DNA from: CAIWKO01 sp964469155
Lineage (GTDB): Bacteria > Bacteroidota > Bacteroidia > Bacteroidales > CAIWKO01
NCBI GenBank assembly: GCA_964469155.1
Contig: CAYXXU010000005.1
Span: forward strand, 1-64,000
DNA length: 64,000 bases
Direction of reading: 5' to 3'
A program made the translations under genes and the position numbers. Shown here piece by piece: positions 26,015 to 35,835 of the stretch. Numbering within the stretch: position 1 is the stretch's first letter; the number at the start of each line of letters is the position of its first letter. The notes beneath the pieces were generated by a model. It searched no databases, was not told the origin of the DNA, and saw nothing but the letters and a program-made list of their open reading frames with translations.

Positions 26015-28684
26015 TCAAACCGAATGTTCATCCGGAAGCGGAAGTTTTTCCTGTTTACAAATTTCTTTCAGTCCATTGATCGACCATGGGGAACCATAAT
26101 CATAAAAATATCCGAAAGGTCGTTTTAGCATATCTATTAAATATTGCGTATCCGGGTCACAATCTTTGCCAAACACTTTGGTAAGGGAATCCCAACCTTT
26201 AAAAACAAGTTTCAGCGTCATGAACACTTTGGGTTCAATGTTCGAAAGATTGATGCCACTGATCCCTTCTTTCAGAATTTTCTTTCTGGCCCGGTTAATA
26301 TGCCTTTCGCCCAGGTCGTTTAATACCTGTATATACTTTTCGAACAAAATGTATTCGTTCAGCAGAAACATCACTTCTTCGGCATTCATTTTTTTCCAGA
26401 ACGCAACGGGATGTTGCAGACAGATAAACCTGCCCAGCATGAACGAACCTGCGGTATACCCATAAATGCCGCGCGTTTTGCACACCGCAATGATCTTTTT
26501 AAAAAAAACGGCCTTCCTTTTGGTAGTAAACAGGCTGTAAATCATATTTTGATCCTGGTGTGCGCCCAGTTCACTCTTCAATATTTGCTCGATATAGAGG
26601 GAGGTATTCGAATCCAGCCAGTGGCATACCAGCGATGCAGCCTTTGCATCATTCTCGTGCAGATCGTTACGGATAATTTTGATCAGATCGTTCAGTGTGG
26701 CAATATCATGATAATTGAGCTTCTTAATAATGTTTTGATAAGTGTAAAAGGCCTCTTTCATATTCTCAAAAACCGGTTCCTCCTTGGGAAGCAGACTCAG
26801 TTTTTCGCCTTCAATATATCTTTTAAACCTTGCCACTGCATAACTGGCTTTCCCGAGAAGAATCATCCGGTGCTTACTCGAAAGCGTTATCCAATCGCCT
26901 TCTTTCAATTCGAGCCCGTCTTTATTTTTCAAAGCATTTCTGGTAATTTTCACTTCGTAGCGACTCAGGTTTATGAATGCCGGAATACCAAATCCCAGGC
27001 AGGAAGTAACCACATGAACCGCAACCGGGGTCAAACTTATTATAGCATCGAGCTCGCTCAGTATAATGGTATCTGAGGGAATATAGGTTTCCTTGCACAG
27101 GCACACTTTTTCGCCTTTTCGTTTTGCATCTAAGGCCTTTGAAGCCGAAAAAAATATTCTTGCCGTAACAGCCGAGCGGGGAAGCACCGAAATGCCGCGG
27201 CAAAAAAAGGTTAGTTCGCGGAATGATTTATCATCGATGCGTTCCGAAAATATCTGTTTCAGGTGATACGGTTGAACCAGTTTCACAACCCTCTCACCCG
27301 AAATCACTCCTTTATTAAACATGTCTATGGCCGATAAAAGAATGGATCGCCCGGTCAGTTCAGCCGTATTTAATTGCAGAATGGCAAAAAGATAAGTATC
27401 GTTATAAGTTTCTGCCGCAAATTCAATAGTTACCGGCGATTCAAGCATGGCTTCGAGTTTCGGCAAACAGGGGGCAAACTGATACACAGCCGGATACGAA
27501 TTTTTTATTTCCTCGTTATTAAAAAATTCAATATCGGTTCGGTCAATATGTCCGGTCATGATATCGTCGCCAAACATATTCCTTACACTTTCAATCTGCC
27601 TTCCTAATCCTGTGCGCGAATGGCGGCTATACAGAACCCCCGGATAACAATCATCATTTCGTATGGTCCAAACCATCTTTTGTATGATAATAGAGGGATA
27701 CGAAATATCCCCTTTTTTCAGCGTATAGATCAGGTCCTGATTCTTAATAAAAAAATCGTTGGTCTGGCTCGCAAAGAATAATACTTGCCTGAAAACATCC
27801 GTAAGTATTTCCTGGTCTTGCTTTTTAATTTCGTCCCTGAGAATATTTATGTACTTTTCAATTTCAGTAATAGAAAAATACGAAGTTACAGGACGGCATA
27901 TTTCATCGTTTGCCTTATGCGGGAATAAAGACCTGTAAATGGTTTGCAAATTATTGATGTAGATTTTGCCGGCAATCACTATCCCGTATTTATTTTTTAG
28001 CGCTTCAAAAACGGTTTCATTGATACCTACATTCAGATAAGTAGGCAAAAAACCGGGAATATAAAATGAAGTCGCCGACCGCATGGCAAATATCAAAGGA
28101 TTGGTTTTATCCCCAAGCCGCGAACCTGTCATCTTTTCCAGATTCGCAATAGCATCCATCAGATGTTTTTGCCTTTCAGATCCTTCAGAAAAAAAAGTCC
28201 TGGCGGTAAGTACACTAAAATCAGGAACAGGATATAATCTTTGTATCAGGTCAAGCAAAATGGAACCTTTCTGACTGATTTCATCCTCGTTATATTTCCT
28301 GTCAGTGGAAGATGGCACCACAAACTCATTTTCGATAAAACGAATGTTTTTAAACTGTTTCTGCTTTTCCTTTACATACTCCGATCTTGATTTTTCAATA
28401 ATTTCTTTCGATTTCACAATTCCATTTTCAGCCCGTAAAAAATTCTGAAGATATTCCCTGGCAACTTCTTTATCTTTATGGCATAAAAAAGGGATATCCA
28501 AAAAATGGGCTTTAACTATTTTGGGAAGAGGATCTTTACCTATTAAATATTCTACTTCAGGTTGCAGGAAATTACTTGCTATTTCAGGGTCAGGGGGCAC
28601 TGCGTTCAGTACAAAAAACTTGATGGCATTGAAATTAGAGTAATTTGCCCTTACCTTAAAATCGAATATTGTATAATCGTTCAT
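26015..28684 (-). CDS. Pyruvate phosphate dikinase-like protein lacking the C-terminal PEP barrel
   Basis: In this 889-residue protein, residues about 190-445 follow the PPDK ATP-grasp domain in order: NPLIFAMRSATSFYIPGF, LNVGINETVFEALKNKYG, YPGVLYSRHSRTGLG, VTIEFAAET. The usual QTR of the ATP site is not kept. Residues about 495-615 follow the phosphohistidine swivel domain (GISVLPRSAVTARIFF, GEKVCLCKETYIPSD, LKEGDWITLSSKHRMILLG). H557 aligns with the catalytic His, but GGMTSH is replaced by PVAVH. After residue 620 there is an unassigned, mainly helical region of about 270 residues instead of the PEP/pyruvate barrel. It is unlikely to be a normal PPDK. No promoter was recognised; neighbours give no clue. 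Confidence 0.7.
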   Translation of the reverse strand: MNDYTIFDFKVRANYSNFNAIKFFVLNAVPPDPEIASNFLQPEVEYLIGKDPLPKIVKAHFLDIPFLCHKDKEVAREYLQNFLRAENGIVKSKEIIEKSRSEYVKEKQKQFKNIRFIENEFVVPSSTDRKYNEDEISQKGSILLDLIQRLYPVPDFSVLTARTFFSEGSERQKHLMDAIANLEKMTGSRLGDKTNPLIFAMRSATSFYIPGFLPTYLNVGINETVFEALKNKYGIVIAGKIYINNLQTIYRSLFPHKANDEICRPVTSYFSITEIEKYINILRDEIKKQDQEILTDVFRQVLFFASQTNDFFIKNQDLIYTLKKGDISYPSIIIQKMVWTIRNDDCYPGVLYSRHSRTGLGRQIESVRNMFGDDIMTGHIDRTDIEFFNNEEIKNSYPAVYQFAPCLPKLEAMLESPVTIEFAAETYNDTYLFAILQLNTAELTGRSILLSAIDMFNKGVISGERVVKLVQPYHLKQIFSERIDDKSFRELTFFCRGISVLPRSAVTARIFFSASKALDAKRKGEKVCLCKETYIPSDTIILSELDAIISLTPVAVHVVTSCLGFGIPAFINLSRYEVKITRNALKNKDGLELKEGDWITLSSKHRMILLGKASYAVARFKRYIEGEKLSLLPKEEPVFENMKEAFYTYQNIIKKLNYHDIATLNDLIKIIRNDLHENDAKAASLVCHWLDSNTSLYIEQILKSELGAHQDQNMIYSLFTTKRKAVFFKKIIAVCKTRGIYGYTAGSFMLGRFICLQHPVAFWKKMNAEEVMFLLNEYILFEKYIQVLNDLGERHINRARKKILKEGISGINLSNIEPKVFMTLKLVFKGWDSLTKVFGKDCDPDTQYLIDMLKRPFGYFYDYGSPWSINGLKEICKQEKLPLPDEHSV

Positions 28685-28740
28685 TTCAAAATCAAAATCG
28701 GATATTCCATTATTTCGAAAAATTTAAACAAATTAAAGTA

Positions 28741-29508
28741 TCAATATCTCATTCCCCACGGAAATTCCTCCGCCTTGCGTTTATCGTCCAGAAACTTTTT
28801 GATGACGGCCAGGTAGGCTGCCTGGTTCACCTGTTTCCCCTTGAGTTTTTTGGGCAGGTCGAATTCGGTGGTCAGCGCTTTGAAATCTATTTTATCGGCC
28901 GTCATGATTTTGGCGCCGTTGTTAATATTCACCTCCAGAATCAGCCCGGGCAAACCCCAGAAACGGTCGGGCCCGGCCGGAACCAGAATATCCAGTGCAA
29001 ACCATACCACTATCTTTTGGTTTCGCAGGGTATCATACAGCGAAGCATTCATACACACATGTCCGGCCACTTCTTTCAGGTCGTTCAGTATCTTCCAGTC
29101 GGGCGTCTTCAGCGAATCAGTCACCAGGTAAACCTTACCCAGCATTTCGATAGCATCGAAAAAAGTACTCTTTTCGTAGTTGCGTGTCATAAAAAAGGTT
29201 TCCTTGCGCCAGGCATAACCATTATCATCATCCCCTTCGTTTTTGGCCTTTTCTTCCGATTCCTCAAACATCGACCTTGCCGCCGAAAAATACAAATTGT
29301 TATACATTTTCCATTCCGAGCGGTGGCCCCACATATAGGCAGCGCGCTCTTTCTGCGATTTATCGAGATAATCGCACTGGTTGATCATTTTCACCCAGTC
29401 GAATGTGGTAAGGTATCTTACCGCACCTTCGGTTTGCTGTGCATTCAGGCGGATTATCCCTCCGCAAAAAGCAATCAACAGTATCGTCAATAAAAATCGT
29501 TTGTTCAT
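28741..29508 (-). CDS. GLPGLI family secreted protein
   Basis: From the ATG at 29508 the product is 255 residues with a signal peptide, MNKRFLLTILLIAFCGGI then RLNAQQ. The family signature GLPGLILEV is present in the C-terminal half. GLPGLI proteins are Bacteroidota envelope proteins of unknown function, often next to outer-membrane beta-barrel genes, as here: the barrel gene ends 51 bp upstream on the same strand. A GTG at 29529 would add seven residues, MKKIFNT, and is less likely. Confidence 0.85.
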   Translation of the reverse strand: MNKRFLLTILLIAFCGGIIRLNAQQTEGAVRYLTTFDWVKMINQCDYLDKSQKERAAYMWGHRSEWKMYNNLYFSAARSMFEESEEKAKNEGDDDNGYAWRKETFFMTRNYEKSTFFDAIEMLGKVYLVTDSLKTPDWKILNDLKEVAGHVCMNASLYDTLRNQKIVVWFALDILVPAGPDRFWGLPGLILEVNINNGAKIMTADKIDFKALTTEFDLPKKLKGKQVNQAAYLAVIKKFLDDKRKAEEFPWGMRY

Positions 29509-29559
29509 GGTATTAAAAATTTTTTTCACTATTCGTTATTCACTATTCACTATCAACTA

Positions 29560-32388
29560 TCACCAATTCCTGTTCTTCTTGATCTTATTCTCGTATCCTT
29601 TAATATTATAGCTGAAGCTAAGCATAAAATAGCGCGCCAGGGTTTCGGCTGTAGTACGCGAATAATAGTTAAGCCCGGCATATTGTTGAATATACTGACG
29701 CTGGTTCAGTATATCAAAAGCGGCCAGCCGTATCTCGAAATGGTTTTTCTTTCCCAGCAATTGCCTGACCGAAGCATTGAAAACCGGGAAATTCAAATCA
29801 TAATTGTAAAGTGAATTATGATTAAACTGATAGTCGAAATTGCTTTCGAAGAAAGATTTTTTTGCAAATTGCCATTTCACCGACGTCCCTGCGGTGTATT
29901 CCTGGATCAACTGGTTCCGGTCTGTATTCAGAGAAAATTTCATTTGGGTCAAGGAGGCGCTTCCATAGACCGAAATCACCAGCTTTTGCCCGGGTGTGAT
30001 ATTGAATGCAGTATTTATGTCGTAACGGTAGCGGTTGGTTTTATTAAAAATATCATTAATATGGGCTCCCGAATTGTTGTAATTAAAACCCAGGTTCCAG
30101 TCGTTGGTAAATTTGGTTTTTATAATGGGATATCCGGCCCAAAACCACGAGTCGATTGAATTCGATTTCGAATTGTTCTCAGGTATCGAAATGGTGACGA
30201 TTCCTACCGAATCAACCATCTCCAGGTTTTGGTTGTAGGTAATATTATTGGCGCAATAATTATAATTTACATACACACCTGCGTTCGAAAAGGAAGCCGG
30301 GTTATAATAATTATAGTTAAGGCTCATATTGTGGGTGCGTTCGGGTTTCAGATCAATATTCCCCAGGGTTTTATACAATGGATTGGTTACATTCGGAACG
30401 GGTTGCAGGAATTCGAATGAAGGTTCAGAAACGTCGTAACCATATTCAACGCTCAGCCACATATTGTTGGGGAATTCGTAGGACAAGGTGGCTTTCGGAC
30501 TCAAACTCCAATAAGTTTTATCGATCGGATTGGTGATCAGTGGCAAACCTTTATCCACCGAATACCTCCCTTGCAGCAACAAATATTGTGCAGCCACACC
30601 CATCATAATATTCAGGCCGTTGAAGGAATAGCGCACATCGGTTCCCAACCGGTTAATCGTCACCTTGTTCGTATAATAAACGCTCAGACTGTCAATTCTG
30701 ATGTCGCTATGCAATACATCGGTTATTTGGCGGTTGACTTCATTGTTTGAAGTATTGAAATTATTAAACACTTCCAGGAAAAACTTTTTCGATAGAGGCT
30801 CGGTATATAGCACACTCGATTTGATCTGTTGTTTATCGATATTCTGAGCCGATCTCCGTTGAATCAATTCGGGCAAAGTCAGAGTATAAACACTGTTACT
30901 GGAATTCAGACCGTCATCTTCGCTTCCGGGATTTCGGTTATAGGCCGCACTTATCGCAAACGAACGCCCCTTCTTTTTGAATTTATGACGATAAATGGCT
31001 GCACTGGTGAGCTTCCAGGCATTTTTATCAATAGAATTATTGGTAAACAAATTGTTTAAGATTTTATCGGCATTTACAGTATAGAGGCTATTGGCAAGAG
31101 TAGCTGAATTGATGATGCTATACCTGAAATTACCTTTCACAATAATAATATTGTTCGAATCGATGTTCTGCTCAAGTCGTGCAGCAATAGTGTGGCTTTG
31201 CCTGGTGTCAGAATATTTTGTTGTGTCATGATTTAAAAAAGTACTGTCGCCATAAAATGTTTGCTTGAAACCAAACTGGTCATATTTCTGCTGATTATTT
31301 TTATAAAAGTAAGAGCTGTTGAACTTGGTCTTTTTATTATCGAAATTATAGTTGATACCTCCTCCATAATTTTTGCTGAAACCCCTGCCGTCAAAATAGC
31401 TCATGGGTGTATCTGAATCGTAATTATAATAATAACCACCTCTGCCCGAACTGAACCCAAAATCGCCGTTATCGTATTCGTCGAAGGTAGATTGTCCTTT
31501 AAACTCCTGATAATCCTCCCAATTCACACCGGTTTCATTTATATTATTTCCGTATGCAATAAAAGAAAGTTGAGATGTTTTATTGAAACGATTGAAACTC
31601 CCGCGACCGGCCCAGCGACCTATTCCTTTTTCGTTAGTTCCCCCGGCAGCCGTCAATTTCCCGAACGAGCCTTTTTTGAATTCTTCTTTCAATTCAAGGT
31701 TCATGGCTTTTTCTTTCACACCATCATCCACACCGGTTAGTTTCGACTGCTCAGATTTTTCGTCGAACACTTGCACCTTCGAAACGGCATTGGCATCCAG
31801 ATTCTTGGTAGCGCCTTTCGGATCATCTCCAAAAAAGGTTTTCCCGTCGACATAAACTCGTTTCACATCTTTGCCCTGTGTTTTCAGGTTGCCCGAGGCA
31901 TCCACCTCAATACCCGGCAGGCGGCGCAGCAGATCTTCCACCGTTGAACCCGGAGGAGCTTTAAACGTGGTGGCATCATATTCTATCGTATCGCCGCGAA
32001 TGGTTAGCGGGGCCTTGGCCTCCCTTATTACCACTTCAAAAAGCTCCTTGGCTATGGGCTTTATGGCAATCGTACCCAGGTCGTTTATGGCCGTTTCATT
32101 GGCAGAAATCATTAATTGTAGAGGTAAAAAACTGATGTGCGAAATCTTCAGAATGTAGTTGATATTTTTCACGTTATTAAACACAAAGGCGCCATGCTCG
32201 TTGCTCTGCGTAAAGTTTTGCAGGGTTGAATCCTTTGGGTTTAATAACATAACAGTGGCAAATGCCGCTTCATTATTGTCACCGTCTTTAATAACTCCTT
32301 TGATACTCACCCTGGAGGGTTGTTGCGAATAGGCAATACCTGTAAAGAAAGTAACAAGTAATACCGTAATTGCTAATGCTTTGTTCAT
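29560..32388 (-). CDS. Outer-membrane beta-barrel family protein (TonB-receptor-like)
   Basis: The 942-residue protein has a signal peptide (MNKALAITVLLVTFFTGIAYS), a carboxypeptidase regulatory-like domain (about 28-115), a plug-like domain (TVEDLLRRLPGIEVDASGN, KRVYVDGKTFFGDDPKGA) and a long beta-barrel ending in an aromatic-rich strand. This matches the large Bacteroidota outer-membrane family related to TonB-dependent receptors. No TonB box could be picked out with certainty. It is probably co-transcribed with the GLPGLI gene. Substrate unknown. Confidence 0.88.
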   Translation of the reverse strand: MNKALAITVLLVTFFTGIAYSQQPSRVSIKGVIKDGDNNEAAFATVMLLNPKDSTLQNFTQSNEHGAFVFNNVKNINYILKISHISFLPLQLMISANETAINDLGTIAIKPIAKELFEVVIREAKAPLTIRGDTIEYDATTFKAPPGSTVEDLLRRLPGIEVDASGNLKTQGKDVKRVYVDGKTFFGDDPKGATKNLDANAVSKVQVFDEKSEQSKLTGVDDGVKEKAMNLELKEEFKKGSFGKLTAAGGTNEKGIGRWAGRGSFNRFNKTSQLSFIAYGNNINETGVNWEDYQEFKGQSTFDEYDNGDFGFSSGRGGYYYNYDSDTPMSYFDGRGFSKNYGGGINYNFDNKKTKFNSSYFYKNNQQKYDQFGFKQTFYGDSTFLNHDTTKYSDTRQSHTIAARLEQNIDSNNIIIVKGNFRYSIINSATLANSLYTVNADKILNNLFTNNSIDKNAWKLTSAAIYRHKFKKKGRSFAISAAYNRNPGSEDDGLNSSNSVYTLTLPELIQRRSAQNIDKQQIKSSVLYTEPLSKKFFLEVFNNFNTSNNEVNRQITDVLHSDIRIDSLSVYYTNKVTINRLGTDVRYSFNGLNIMMGVAAQYLLLQGRYSVDKGLPLITNPIDKTYWSLSPKATLSYEFPNNMWLSVEYGYDVSEPSFEFLQPVPNVTNPLYKTLGNIDLKPERTHNMSLNYNYYNPASFSNAGVYVNYNYCANNITYNQNLEMVDSVGIVTISIPENNSKSNSIDSWFWAGYPIIKTKFTNDWNLGFNYNNSGAHINDIFNKTNRYRYDINTAFNITPGQKLVISVYGSASLTQMKFSLNTDRNQLIQEYTAGTSVKWQFAKKSFFESNFDYQFNHNSLYNYDLNFPVFNASVRQLLGKKNHFEIRLAAFDILNQRQYIQQYAGLNYYSRTTAETLARYFMLSFSYNIKGYENKIKKNRNW

Positions 32389-32428
32389 AATATTGATTGT
32401 TTTTCGCCCTAGTTAAAAAAACAAGTAA

Positions 32429-32456
32429 CGAAAGTAATCAATATTTATTGTTCAAA
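32429..32456 (-). promoter_or_regulatory. Possible promoter of the barrel-GLPGLI pair
   Basis: On the minus strand, TACTTTCG (32429-32436) differs from TAnnTTTG at one base; TTTG (32453-32456) lies 16 bp upstream, a slightly short spacing. The leader is about 35-40 nt. Confidence 0.4.
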
Positions 32457-32470
32457 TCTAAATGTTCTTT

Positions 32471-32506
32471 AAAAAAAAATCCCGGTTTGTAAAAAAAACC
32501 GGGATT
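32471..32506 (-). terminator. Intrinsic terminator after the esterase gene
   Basis: AATCCCGGTTT (32478-32488) pairs with AAACCGGGATT (32496-32506). On the minus strand a run of T residues follows (32471-32479). It terminates the esterase gene before the barrel gene. Confidence 0.85.
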
Positions 32507-32527
32507 CAAATGTAAACTGAATTTATT

Positions 32528-33670
32528 CTATTTCTCTATAATAATCCTTTGCGAAGCATTGATCGAATTTCCAAAGACCCTCAGAATATACATGCCATTA
32601 GCGAACTCATCATCGTTCAGTAAAATTTGATGTAAAGAACTGGTTACTTGTTTAGAATACAAACAGGCGCCTTGAATTGAGAATATTTCTACCGTCAAAT
32701 TCTCAGAAGTCTCGGGTAAGATCACATTTACAAAACTGCTGGCCGGATTGGGATATATCTGTATATTCTTTTCAAAATCAGTACTTGTCTGAATTCCTGC
32801 AGTTGGATTGGTATGTTTGCGCAAGAAAAGCCATAACTCATAAATTTCAGAAATATCGTTGGCAGGCTGGAATAAAACACTATGACCGAAACCATTCAAC
32901 CTGAAAAACCATACATCCTGGTCAGGACTGGTTCCAGCATATTTAAAACGATCAATAGTAACACTGTCGCCTGCAACCGTATTGGCATAGGTGAATGAAT
33001 CCGCTACCGGATTGCAGCCATTATTCAAGACCCAAAAACTAACTAAAGAATCAGCATCGATACCATATAGATTACCCGTATAATACACTGTTGAATCTTT
33101 AGTACCGTGGAAATGCGCAATAGGGACATGCCTGCCTGGCGCATAAGAAGTAATTCCCGAACCAAATGTTCCCGACATGGAGCCAAAGGCAGCTATCTGT
33201 GTATTTGATTGCAGTGCCATACGTTCAGTCATAAATCCACCCATTGAGAACCCACACATGTAAACCCGGGCAGGATTAATAGCATAATTTGCTTTAACGG
33301 TATCAATCAGCGCGTTTAAAAAACCTTTATCATTAATAGTCGAATTGGGATAATACCCCATAACTCCAGCTCCTGAATTCCAAGCTGTGCCTGCAAAAGC
33401 ATCGGTCATCGCTTGTGGGCAGACTACGATAATATTAGCCGTATCGGCGATCAAATTGAACCCTATGGTACTGAAATTTGTCATGTTATCACCCAAACCA
33501 TGCAATGTCACTACCATAGAGGCAGGATTGGCCGCATTGTAGTTGGTTGAAACATAAATGCGATATTGCCTGAGATTGCCCTCATAAACAAATGATTTGT
33601 TGGTCCAGCCGGCCATTGCGATATTGGTAACCAGAATACCTAAAACTAAAATTAGTAATGATTTTTTCAT
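32528..33670 (-). CDS. Secreted polyhydroxybutyrate depolymerase/feruloyl esterase-like hydrolase with T9SS sorting domain
   Basis: From the ATG at 33670 the product is 380 residues. It has a signal peptide (MKKSLLILVLGILVTNIAMA) and an alpha/beta-hydrolase domain with oxyanion motif LHGLGDN, nucleophile motif CGFSMGGF (Ser142), an acid near HGTKDSTVYY and a His in NGFGHSVLF. This fits carbohydrate esterase family 1/PHB depolymerase-like enzymes. The last 75 residues are a type A T9SS sorting domain (IQIYPNPASSFVNV, NGMYILRV). The frame is open to 33700, but the -7 box lies there, so the shorter start is used. The substrate (polyester or feruloylated polysaccharide) is not resolved. Confidence 0.85.
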   Translation of the reverse strand: MKKSLLILVLGILVTNIAMAGWTNKSFVYEGNLRQYRIYVSTNYNAANPASMVVTLHGLGDNMTNFSTIGFNLIADTANIIVVCPQAMTDAFAGTAWNSGAGVMGYYPNSTINDKGFLNALIDTVKANYAINPARVYMCGFSMGGFMTERMALQSNTQIAAFGSMSGTFGSGITSYAPGRHVPIAHFHGTKDSTVYYTGNLYGIDADSLVSFWVLNNGCNPVADSFTYANTVAGDSVTIDRFKYAGTSPDQDVWFFRLNGFGHSVLFQPANDISEIYELWLFLRKHTNPTAGIQTSTDFEKNIQIYPNPASSFVNVILPETSENLTVEIFSIQGACLYSKQVTSSLHQILLNDDEFANGMYILRVFGNSINASQRIIIEK

Positions 33671-33698
33671 TTTATTAAAAATTAATGGTTTAATGAGC

Positions 33699-33726
33699 AA
33701 ATGTAATTAATTTTGCATCCAGACAA
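33699..33726 (-). promoter_or_regulatory. Promoter of the esterase gene
   Basis: On the minus strand, TACATTTG (33699-33706) matches TAnnTTTG exactly; TTG (33724-33726) is 17 bp upstream. The leader is about 22 nt to the ATG at 33670. Confidence 0.65.
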
Positions 33727-33846
33727 TATTTTTTAAAAAAAAAAGTTATCACTCCCAAAATAAATTTCAATAAGTACATTTTTAGTTCCGTTTTTATAAA
33801 AATGATCTTTAAGGAAATTAACATTTTTTAACATAATTTTGTTTTT

Positions 33847-33874
33847 TTTGAAAAAAAATCATTTATTAATTTTG
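33847..33874 (+). promoter_or_regulatory. Probable promoter of the moxR-bat operon
   Basis: TAATTTTG (33867-33874) matches TAnnTTTG; TTTG (33847-33850) lies 16 bp upstream, slightly short. The leader to the moxR-like ATG is about 17 nt. No other strong promoter was seen before batE. Confidence 0.6.
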
Positions 33875-33897
33875 CACCCTTAAAAAAATTAAACAAT

Positions 33898-34893
33898 ATG
33901 CAGGAACAAATTGATATCAGAGAATTAAACGACAGGATTCAACGCGAGAGCGCTTTTGTCGATATGATCAGCCTCGAAATGGGCAAAGTAATCATCGGGC
34001 AAAAACACATGATCGAACGCTTGCTGATCGGGCTTTTGTCAAACGGACATATCCTATTGGAAGGGGTTCCGGGATTGGCAAAAACACTTGCCATAAAATC
34101 ATTGGCGGGCATCATCGATGCTAAGTTCAACCGTATTCAGTTCACTCCCGACCTGCTGCCGGCCGATCTTATTGGGACCATGGTTTACAGTCAGAAGAGT
34201 GAAGAATTCAATGTAAAGAAAGGGCCCATTTTCTCAAACTTTATCCTGGCCGATGAGATCAACCGTTCGCCGGCAAAAGTGCAGAGTGCCTTACTGGAAG
34301 CCATGCAGGAACGTCAGGTTACCATTGGCGATAAAACATTTCCCTTGCCTGAACCTTTTTTGGTATTAGCCACCCAAAACCCCATTGAGCAAGAAGGAAC
34401 CTATCCCTTACCCGAAGCCCAGGTCGACCGTTTTATGCTGAAAGTGGTTATTGGCTATCCCAGTAAAGAGGAAGAAAAACTGATCATGCGTCAGAATGTA
34501 GGGAATCAGCTTTATGCAACCCAAACCTTAATCAAACCGGAGGATATCACCCGCGCTCGCAACCTGGTCAGGGAAGTTTATATTGACGAGAAGATCGAAA
34601 ACTACATTACTGATATTGTTTTTGCCACACGATATCCGGCAAAATACAATCTGAAAAAATTTGAAGGATTGATCAGCTACGGAGCTTCTCCCCGTGCCAG
34701 TATATTTCTGGCTTTGGCTTCAAAAGCCTATGCCTTTATAAAACGCAAAGGGTATGTTTATCCTGAAGACATCAGGGCCGTTTGTCATGATGTGTTGCGC
34801 CACCGTATCGGATTGACTTACGAAGCTGAGGCAGAAAACATCACCACGGAAGAGATCATCAACGAAATTTTGAATAGTGTTGAAGTTCCTTAG
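33898..34893 (+). CDS. MoxR-family AAA+ ATPase
   Basis: The 331-residue protein has Walker A GVPGLAKT (56-63), Walker B ILADE (116-120), sensor 1 LATQNPIEQ and the C-terminal lid. MoxR ATPases act as chaperones with von Willebrand factor A proteins. Here it heads an operon containing a DUF58 protein and BatA/BatB, which carry VWA domains, as in the Bacteroides aerotolerance locus. It is cytoplasmic. Confidence 0.95.
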   Translation: MQEQIDIRELNDRIQRESAFVDMISLEMGKVIIGQKHMIERLLIGLLSNGHILLEGVPGLAKTLAIKSLAGIIDAKFNRIQFTPDLLPADLIGTMVYSQKSEEFNVKKGPIFSNFILADEINRSPAKVQSALLEAMQERQVTIGDKTFPLPEPFLVLATQNPIEQEGTYPLPEAQVDRFMLKVVIGYPSKEEEKLIMRQNVGNQLYATQTLIKPEDITRARNLVREVYIDEKIENYITDIVFATRYPAKYNLKKFEGLISYGASPRASIFLALASKAYAFIKRKGYVYPEDIRAVCHDVLRHRIGLTYEAEAENITTEEIINEILNSVEVP

Positions 34894-34957
34894 GAATTCA
34901 GAGTTCAGAATTAGGAAGTCAGAATTTTTAGGTTATCAATGATCAAAAACAATTGAT

Positions 34958-35830
34958 GTGGAAACAGCGGAGTTATTGAAACGGGTTCGTAAAATAGAGA
35001 TAAAATCGAGGGGGCTGACCAACCAGATATTTTCAGGTCAGTATCACAGTGCTTTTAAGGGTCGCGGGATGGCTTTCAGTGAAGTGCGCGAATACCAGTT
35101 CGGCGATGATATCCGTTCCATCGACTGGAATGTGACCGCCCGCTTCAACCATCCATACGTCAAAATATTTGAAGAGGAACGCGAACTTACGGTAATGATT
35201 CTGATCGATGTAAGCGGGTCAAATAGTTTTGGCACAAGAGAACAATTGAAATCCGGCAAAATCACAGAAATCGCTGCTGTTTTGGCCTTCTCAGCCATTC
35301 AAAACAATGATAAAGTTGGGGTGATATTTTTCAGCGATAAAATAGAAAAGTTCATTCCTCCTAAAAAAGGAACCTCCCATATTTTAAGGATCATACGCGA
35401 GTTGGTGGATTTCAAGCCTGAAAGCCAAACCACAAAAATATCGGAACCTTTGAAGTTCCTGACCAACGCCATAAAAAAGCGGTGTACCGCCTTTTTGATC
35501 AGCGATTTTATTGATGATAATTTTACGGATGCCATAAAAATAGCATCCCGCAAACACGACCTGGTAGGAGTGCGTATTGTTGATTTCCGCGAAACCGAAA
35601 TACCGGATATCGGATTGGTAAAATTCCGCGATTTTGAAACAGGCCAACTCTATTGGGCAGATACATCGAGCAAAGAACTGCGAAACACCCTTAACTACAA
35701 ATGGCAAAAGCATGATAAACAACTGCAGGAAGTATTTCTGAAAAGCAGAATTGATGTGGCTACCATACACACTGACGAAGATTATATCAAACCACTAATG
35801 ACCTTATTCAAAAAACGAAGTTCCAGATAA
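34958..35830 (+). CDS. DUF58 domain protein (VWA-like)
   Basis: The 290-residue protein has the DUF58 signature FGDDIRSIDWNVTARF and a VWA-like segment with ILIDVSGSNSF (MIDAS D-x-S-x-S). The start is GTG at 34958 (METAELLKR); no in-frame ATG gives the complete N-terminus. It has no membrane helix. DUF58 proteins typically accompany MoxR ATPases. The gap to moxR is 64 bp; the next gene starts 5 bp after the stop. Confidence 0.9.
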   Translation: METAELLKRVRKIEIKSRGLTNQIFSGQYHSAFKGRGMAFSEVREYQFGDDIRSIDWNVTARFNHPYVKIFEEERELTVMILIDVSGSNSFGTREQLKSGKITEIAAVLAFSAIQNNDKVGVIFFSDKIEKFIPPKKGTSHILRIIRELVDFKPESQTTKISEPLKFLTNAIKKRCTAFLISDFIDDNFTDAIKIASRKHDLVGVRIVDFRETEIPDIGLVKFRDFETGQLYWADTSSKELRNTLNYKWQKHDKQLQEVFLKSRIDVATIHTDEDYIKPLMTLFKKRSSR

Positions 35831-35835
35831 ACCGC

